Below, in pieces: positions 60,701-64,000 of a stretch of 64,000 nucleotides of DNA. The notes below the pieces were generated by a model. The model worked only from the letters and a program-made list of their open reading frames with translations. It was not told the origin of the DNA and searched no databases. Positions within the stretch are counted from its first letter, which is position 1. Every line of letters begins with the position of its first letter. Origin of the DNA: Azolla caroliniana (lineage: Eukaryota > Polypodiophyta); contig JBHGNT010000016.1 of the NCBI GenBank assembly GCA_043228905.1, forward strand, positions 15,500,001 to 15,564,000. The letters are read 5' to 3'. The translations under genes and the position numbers were made by a program.

Positions 60701-61247
60701 CACCGATCTTCAGCTCGCGGAGCGTCTCGTTGGTGAAGGTGTGTCCTATGCCGGCCGGATCTCGTAAGCTGGGGTCCGATGCAACCCCTTTGATTCGGGA
60801 TTCGCTGCCCTCCGGTAAGGGCGCCGCAACTGGCCTCACCTTCCGGTCCACAGTCTTGTACTTGGTGCTAACTCGGGCCGTTCGTTCCGACTCGAGCCCT
60901 CGACCGAAGTCCGCGATGACTTCGTACATTTCTTCGGAACATACCGGTATCGTCCGGTCTTCGATAAGGTCTTCTTCGACTACCCTCCCCAGCATTCCCA
61001 AGGTGTCGTCGAAGGAGACTGCCTCCACGGCTCCGTTGATTTCTTCGTCAGGGCCGAGAACTCCGCACGCCCGAAGTCTCCCCTCCGTCTTTGTTTTCTC
61101 TCGGCCGGCGATGCCGACCATCGTACATGCTCCGTTGTCGGAGAAGCAAAATTTCCTACCTATTGTACACGGTTTTATCGTACAGATGTGGGGTTTTCCC
61201 GGAGCATCCGGACTGTCGCGGCCCCACGCCTTGGCAGTCCTCTCTAA
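57765..61247 (-). CDS. GyF2 pol: RT, RNase H, integrase
   Basis: 1160 codons from the TTA entered by the -1 shift, the same length as in GyF1. An ATG at 61121 (MVGIAGREKTK) lies 42 codons in and is absent in GyF1. Motifs match GyF1: FIQDLQPVNRVTIRNAGIGP, YSGYEQFQLAV, CTLPQGGTNSV, FLDDIPIKG, RNase H VDTSPTGIGWVVNQ and IETDCMPILGM, integrase zinc site CHDSPWAGHRGTW (first His of the H-H-C-C site is Cys here, a point of concern), core Asp in WMVDLVTMP, IVADRGELD and GKVERGHG. C-terminus RWFGPYVVRSANDNGTYHLA. No stop or frameshift. Confidence 0.93.
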   Translation of the reverse strand, partial: LERTAKAWGRDSPDAPGKPHICTIKPCTIGRKFCFSDNGACTMVGIAGREKTKTEGRLRACGVLGPDEEINGAVEAVSFDDTLGMLGRVVEEDLIEDRTIPVCSEEMYEVIADFGRGLESERTARVSTKYKTVDRKVRPVAAPLPEGSESRIKGVASDPSLRDPAGIGHTFTNETLRELKIGGGGFLLPVEEDRFRRMLGRHGKAFAFSPEEIGCVDPTIVEPMVIFTVPHVPWNLKPIPVPRAHILKLMELLKQKVDMGILEPSSAPYSNRWFTVPKKNGSLRFIQDLQPVNRVTIRNAGIGPTVDEFAEAFAGRSIYSVGDLYSGYEQFQLAVESRDITTMRTPLGLVRMCTLPQGGTNSVAHMVNAMNKVLRDCVPDITMPFLDDIPIKGCPVEEKDETIGPDGCRRFVVTHIDDCEKVLQGLEDARLTFSGEKSAFGQSEIMVVGHLCGPYGRKPSPAKVEAISAMKPDCGSVTEVRRFLGACAFYHIWIPHYAHVAEPLYGLLKKGRRFEWLDKHAESVRKLKEALSAAPALRKAVYRKGTPVYITVDTSPTGIGWVVNQEDEDGNRFPIRFGAKVLSERQRGYAQVKRELWGIVSAVKADKDYLIGTEVIIETDCMPILGMVSGCATPDLAMLRWIAYIKSLDPEIRHISGKDNAMADMLSRARFDDEGAMVSEDEEVGVDFFEAAYVTTGGSSTPALNDFDASKYDGEWLQIGGFLRTMAPDASWTKDEANRIRKKAYRFFLRDGYLWKHPKKRNGVPLRVVAMKEDQEELLAACHDSPWAGHRGTWATFEKLKGKYWWPGQYQDVHRFVTTCESCQTHSIVRHRDELHPTYPPTIHFKWMVDLVTMPMGVGQMRYLVLAREDLTNQVEGRALPNKTTAAVCRFLIEDVICRYGCVGKIVADRGELDTEEAAELFDRLGVKLSLTTAYNPEANGKVERGHGPIVKALVRACGGQVGNWPRLLPYALWADRTTHSSVTGYMPTELMFGQKPVMPMERTISSWATVDWRNEMSREELLAARIRQLERRPEDVELAAERLRVARAKNKARFDRTHRLRPKKIEEGDWVLVYDSSLDNQHRATRKFARRWFGPYVVRSANDNGTYHLAELDGTRMVIPVAGKRIKAFKKRHDDEPDPALLVGSDERSENEEEPTGEE

Positions 61248-61252
61248 AAATC
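61198..61252 (-). promoter_or_regulatory. Putative -1 frameshift signal of GyF2
   Basis: Same GAT TTT TAG site and the same GGACTG/CAGTCC and CCGGA/TCCGG inverted repeats as in GyF1, while third-codon changes are common around it. Confidence 0.65.
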
Positions 61253-63370
61253 CTCCCGGTTTTCGGAATCGAGGGAGTCGCGGTTACGTTCGTGGTTCGG
61301 CCGTACCGTCAGAAACTGGACCGAATGGCGCCCGTCTTGGCTTTTGACCCTCGCGTAGGCCGAACCATTGTCCAGCACCTTGGTCTCCATCCGCGCCGCC
61401 GTGATGTACGGCTCTCCCAGTATGACCGGATGCGAAGACGTTTCCTGCACGAAGAAGTGCTGGTCGATCTCGACGTCGCCGATCTTGACTCGCACATTCG
61501 GACAGGCCCCGTGCAGCTCCTCGGTGGCGCGCGTTGCCGCCCTTATTTTCCACCCGTGCTTGGTGTTGATCGGCCATTTGCCCTTCTTATAGAAGTCCAT
61601 GGACATCAAGTTGATCTCCGATCCGTGGTCCACCAAAGCTATCACCGGTTCCTGGACATCGCCGATCTTCACCGGGGTTTCCGTGGTCGCTCGGGCCCAG
61701 TGTGGTCTCGAGTAGTGGCTTTCCGCCCACTCGTCTCCCAGCGCCATGTCGTCTAGGTGCGTCGTCCGCACTTCCACTGGCCTTTCCGGTTCTGTCTCCG
61801 TTGACAGCCTCTTCCGTTTCACCAAGTCCACGATGGAGTCGTGGAACTCCTTCTTGGCGATTCCCAGCACCTCTCGTAACGACAGCTCCACCTTGCTGTC
61901 GAGGATCCGTTCCTCCAGGACCCTTCGTAAGTCCGTGGTCCTTTCTATCTCCGTCCCCAGACGGTACCCGCCCTTCTGGGGTTTATCTTTCGTACCGGCC
62001 CCGCCGGCTTCGTCCCGTCGTGGCCCGGACCGGGTCTCGTATCGTTGTGAGGGCCCGGTCGTCCCGGGTTTCCCCACCCGCTTCTCTTCTACCAGAGCCT
62101 CGTAGTTCTGGCAAGCGGCTTCCACGAAGCCCGTCCTTTCCTCGACCGGGTCGCTCCACCCGGTTATCTCCCGTACCCGTTTCTCCGCGCGGTCCGATTC
62201 CTCCCCTTTAAGCCTTGCTCCGGCAAGACCTCCCAGCATCGTCGGCCAGAATCCGGCTTTGCTTTCTCTTCGGGCCTCGCCGCCCCCGACTCGAATGCCG
62301 GCCGACGCCGAGTAGTGGACGGTTTCCGCGTGTCGGGCCGCCGCCTCTTCCATCACCCTTTTCATACCACCTCGCCCGTCGTTTCGGCTTAGGGCCCTTC
62401 GGGTGTCGCTGGCATGCACCCGCCCTTCCCACAGGTACACCACCCCGTCCCTTAGCGCCTCCGCGAAGTCGCCGCAGTCCTTCCGAATGTGGCCGACTTC
62501 ATCGCACCACATGCACCTGTTTCCTGCCGCCGGCCGTCGGTCACGAGCCGGTTCGCCACCTTCCCTTCGGGCTTGCGCGATTTGGAGGTCCTTTACCGCC
62601 CTCGTCAATTCCTCCAGCGCCGCTCCTCCGGTTGAGCCTCTGACTACGCCGGTCGAAGCCGAACCGGTTTCCAACCGCTCTCCGGTCTCTTCCTTTCGCA
62701 CCTGTGGCGCTGGTTCGAACTTCCTTGCTACGACCGAGCCCGACCCGGTTACCCCGTTATCCGCCCATTCTCGCCGTTTGTCGAAACGGCCACAGACTTT
62801 CTTGACAGCCGCCCAGTCGGTAGTGAGCCCGTCTTCGGTTTCCAGCAAGAGGCCCACTTGCTCCCGATCCCGGTCGTCGACCGACTTGACAAACAGCAAG
62901 ACCCGGCTCGTGTCCAGGATGGTTCGGTCGAGCGCCGAAAGGCGCGCAAAGTTTTCCTCGAACTCCCGGAGGAGTGCCGACGCGTTTCTTCCCTTCCCCG
63001 GGGACTCCACCCATTCCATGAACCTTCGCTTCGAAAGCCGGAGCGCGTCGTCCAGCCCGTATTTCTCTAGGAGCCGCCCTTCGAACTCCTCCCAGGTACG
63101 GCTCTCCGCCCGCACCTCGAGCACCTCCGCATGGATGCTCGGCATCGCGACTCGGGGAAATCCGGCAAGACGCCTTTCTTCCGGAATGTCCCGCATTAAC
63201 ATTTCTGCACCGTAGGACGCCAGATACTTCGTGGCATCCCTCCCATCGAACCGGCCGATCGTGCCGACGACCGCCTCAATAGCTCTGTCGAGGGCACCGG
63301 TGCCCTCGCGCGCGTTTACAATCCGATCCACGGCCGAAGCCATGGCCTCTGCAAGATCCGACCCCCTCAT
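61244..63370 (-). CDS. GyF2 gag-protease
   Basis: 708 codons from ATG at 63370 (MRGSDLAEAMASAVDRIV), exactly as long as in GyF1 and differing by scattered substitutions only. Zinc knuckle CMWCDEVGHIRKDC, protease ALVDHGSEINLM with D-H-G, and the same end (EDF, TAG). The matching lengths and lack of stops in both copies point to selection on the family until recently. Confidence 0.95.
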   Translation of the reverse strand: MRGSDLAEAMASAVDRIVNAREGTGALDRAIEAVVGTIGRFDGRDATKYLASYGAEMLMRDIPEERRLAGFPRVAMPSIHAEVLEVRAESRTWEEFEGRLLEKYGLDDALRLSKRRFMEWVESPGKGRNASALLREFEENFARLSALDRTILDTSRVLLFVKSVDDRDREQVGLLLETEDGLTTDWAAVKKVCGRFDKRREWADNGVTGSGSVVARKFEPAPQVRKEETGERLETGSASTGVVRGSTGGAALEELTRAVKDLQIAQARREGGEPARDRRPAAGNRCMWCDEVGHIRKDCGDFAEALRDGVVYLWEGRVHASDTRRALSRNDGRGGMKRVMEEAAARHAETVHYSASAGIRVGGGEARRESKAGFWPTMLGGLAGARLKGEESDRAEKRVREITGWSDPVEERTGFVEAACQNYEALVEEKRVGKPGTTGPSQRYETRSGPRRDEAGGAGTKDKPQKGGYRLGTEIERTTDLRRVLEERILDSKVELSLREVLGIAKKEFHDSIVDLVKRKRLSTETEPERPVEVRTTHLDDMALGDEWAESHYSRPHWARATTETPVKIGDVQEPVIALVDHGSEINLMSMDFYKKGKWPINTKHGWKIRAATRATEELHGACPNVRVKIGDVEIDQHFFVQETSSHPVILGEPYITAARMETKVLDNGSAYARVKSQDGRHSVQFLTVRPNHERNRDSLDSENREDF

Positions 63371-63394
63371 CTTCTGCTCTTCTGCCGCCTCTTT

Positions 63395-63414
63395 CACGTC
63401 GGGTTCACCAAAGA
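63395..63414 (-). other. Primer-binding site candidate of GyF2
   Basis: Identical to that of GyF1: TTTGGTGAACCCGACGTG right after the LTR. Confidence 0.6.
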
Positions 63415-64000
63415 TGTCGAGATATTACGCAAGTGCGTGTGAAAACGAGGCGGGACCGCGGGGGTCTCGAACCAAAGAGCAAGCAAGGGAGGAGAAAGAG
63501 AGAGAACCGGCTACGCAGGACCGGGGATACGCAGGGACACGGCCCTTCAGCACGGAGAACGCGACAGACACCGACACAGACAGATGCGAATGACTAAATG
63601 TGTATATTAACAAAAATGGCTAGCACGACTACAACCCTCGATGGGGCGCAGGTGGGTTACAACCGAACAGGCCGGCGAACAGATGCCGATGCCTGTTCGC
63701 TTCGACGCACAAAAGGGGGGAGCAGGTCGGAGGTGCTGCCGGAAGCACTCAGGCGTTCCTCGAAACAGCGCGAGCCTCCTCGGAAGCCTGCACAGAAAGC
63801 TATGGAGCTCAAGAAGGAAGGAAAACAGAGAGAGAAGCGTCCAGAAACGGTCCGACAGCACTTCGTCCTCTCTGCGCGAGATCCCTGCAACAGCTCTTTC
63901 CTGCTCCTTATATAGGCCGTTGAGCAGGCCTTCGTCTCAGCTTTATTCCCTGTCCCTTTTGACAGGGATCTCCTCCGATCTTCCCGCATCCGCGTAGTTA
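63415..64000 (-). repeat. 5' LTR of GyF2, partial
   Basis: First 586 bp (U5, R and part of U3, including TATA at 63907-63916) of an expected 785 bp. Confidence 0.93.

Larger units (their letters stand above)
56909..64000 (-). mobile_element. GyF2: second intact GC-rich Gypsy element, runs off the window
   Basis: Inverted relative to GyF1. 3' LTR 56909-57693, pol, gag-protease, primer-binding site, and 586 bp of the 5' LTR (63415 onward). The comparable parts of the two LTRs show no difference that I can see. Both ORFs are open and have the same length as in GyF1. The right flank and target duplication lie outside the window; the left flank is GCGT. Confidence 0.95.

Overview
The window is plant-like nuclear DNA made almost entirely of nested, mostly decayed transposable elements. 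I found no intact host gene, tRNA gene, rRNA gene or CRISPR array. A plant (streptophyte) host is inferred from several Copia elements whose primer-binding site reads TGGTATCAGAGC (plant initiator-Met tRNA type), chromodomain Gypsy elements, a hAT-like element and a foldback MITE. The lineage cannot be named from the sequence; a non-flowering plant (lycophyte, fern or bryophyte) is only a guess.

Layout. 1-7095: decayed Copia reverse transcriptase and LTR-D pieces on the minus strand, interrupted by an L1-like LINE (about 1396-6581, plus). 7096-13095: a promoter-like block and a degenerate coiled-coil ORF on the minus strand, interrupted by a non-autonomous LTR element (8018-10650, plus) filled with a minisatellite. 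13107-13945: Gypsy RT/RNase H fragment (plus). 13949-17905: Copia-B2 (minus). 17906-18800: TATA-bearing non-coding block, then a foldback MITE. 18842-34282: Copia-A1 (minus), split by chromovirus G3 (19102-23508) and by a hAT-like element (24109-33715) that itself holds the Gypsy element GyF1 (24355-31392). 34283-34780: chromodomain Gypsy fragment G4 (plus). 34781-49835: Copia-B (minus), split by chromovirus G2 (36357-42197) and Copia-C (42580-48219). 49836-56908: Copia-D2, Copia-E and Copia-F fragments (plus). 56909-64000: GyF2 (minus), running off the window.

The outstanding objects are GyF1 and GyF2. They are GC-rich, open in both ORFs, oppositely oriented, and have almost identical LTR pairs (one mismatch in 658 bp for GyF1; none seen in the 586 bp comparable for GyF2), so both look recently inserted and possibly active. 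From memory their polymerase resembles fungal Gypsy elements. Both have a GAU UUU UAG junction where a -1 slip joins gag-protease to pol, followed by conserved inverted repeats, and an unusual D-H-G protease motif. Four nested elements have recognisable target-site duplications: G2 ACGGT, Copia-C GAGGC, the minisatellite element GTTTC, GyF1 ACGG. These fix the insertion order. Other notable items are tRNA-like A/B boxes in the LTRs of G2 and G3, three in-frame TAG codons in an otherwise open LINE ORF2, and a conserved coding tail after RNase H in the Copia-B/C family.
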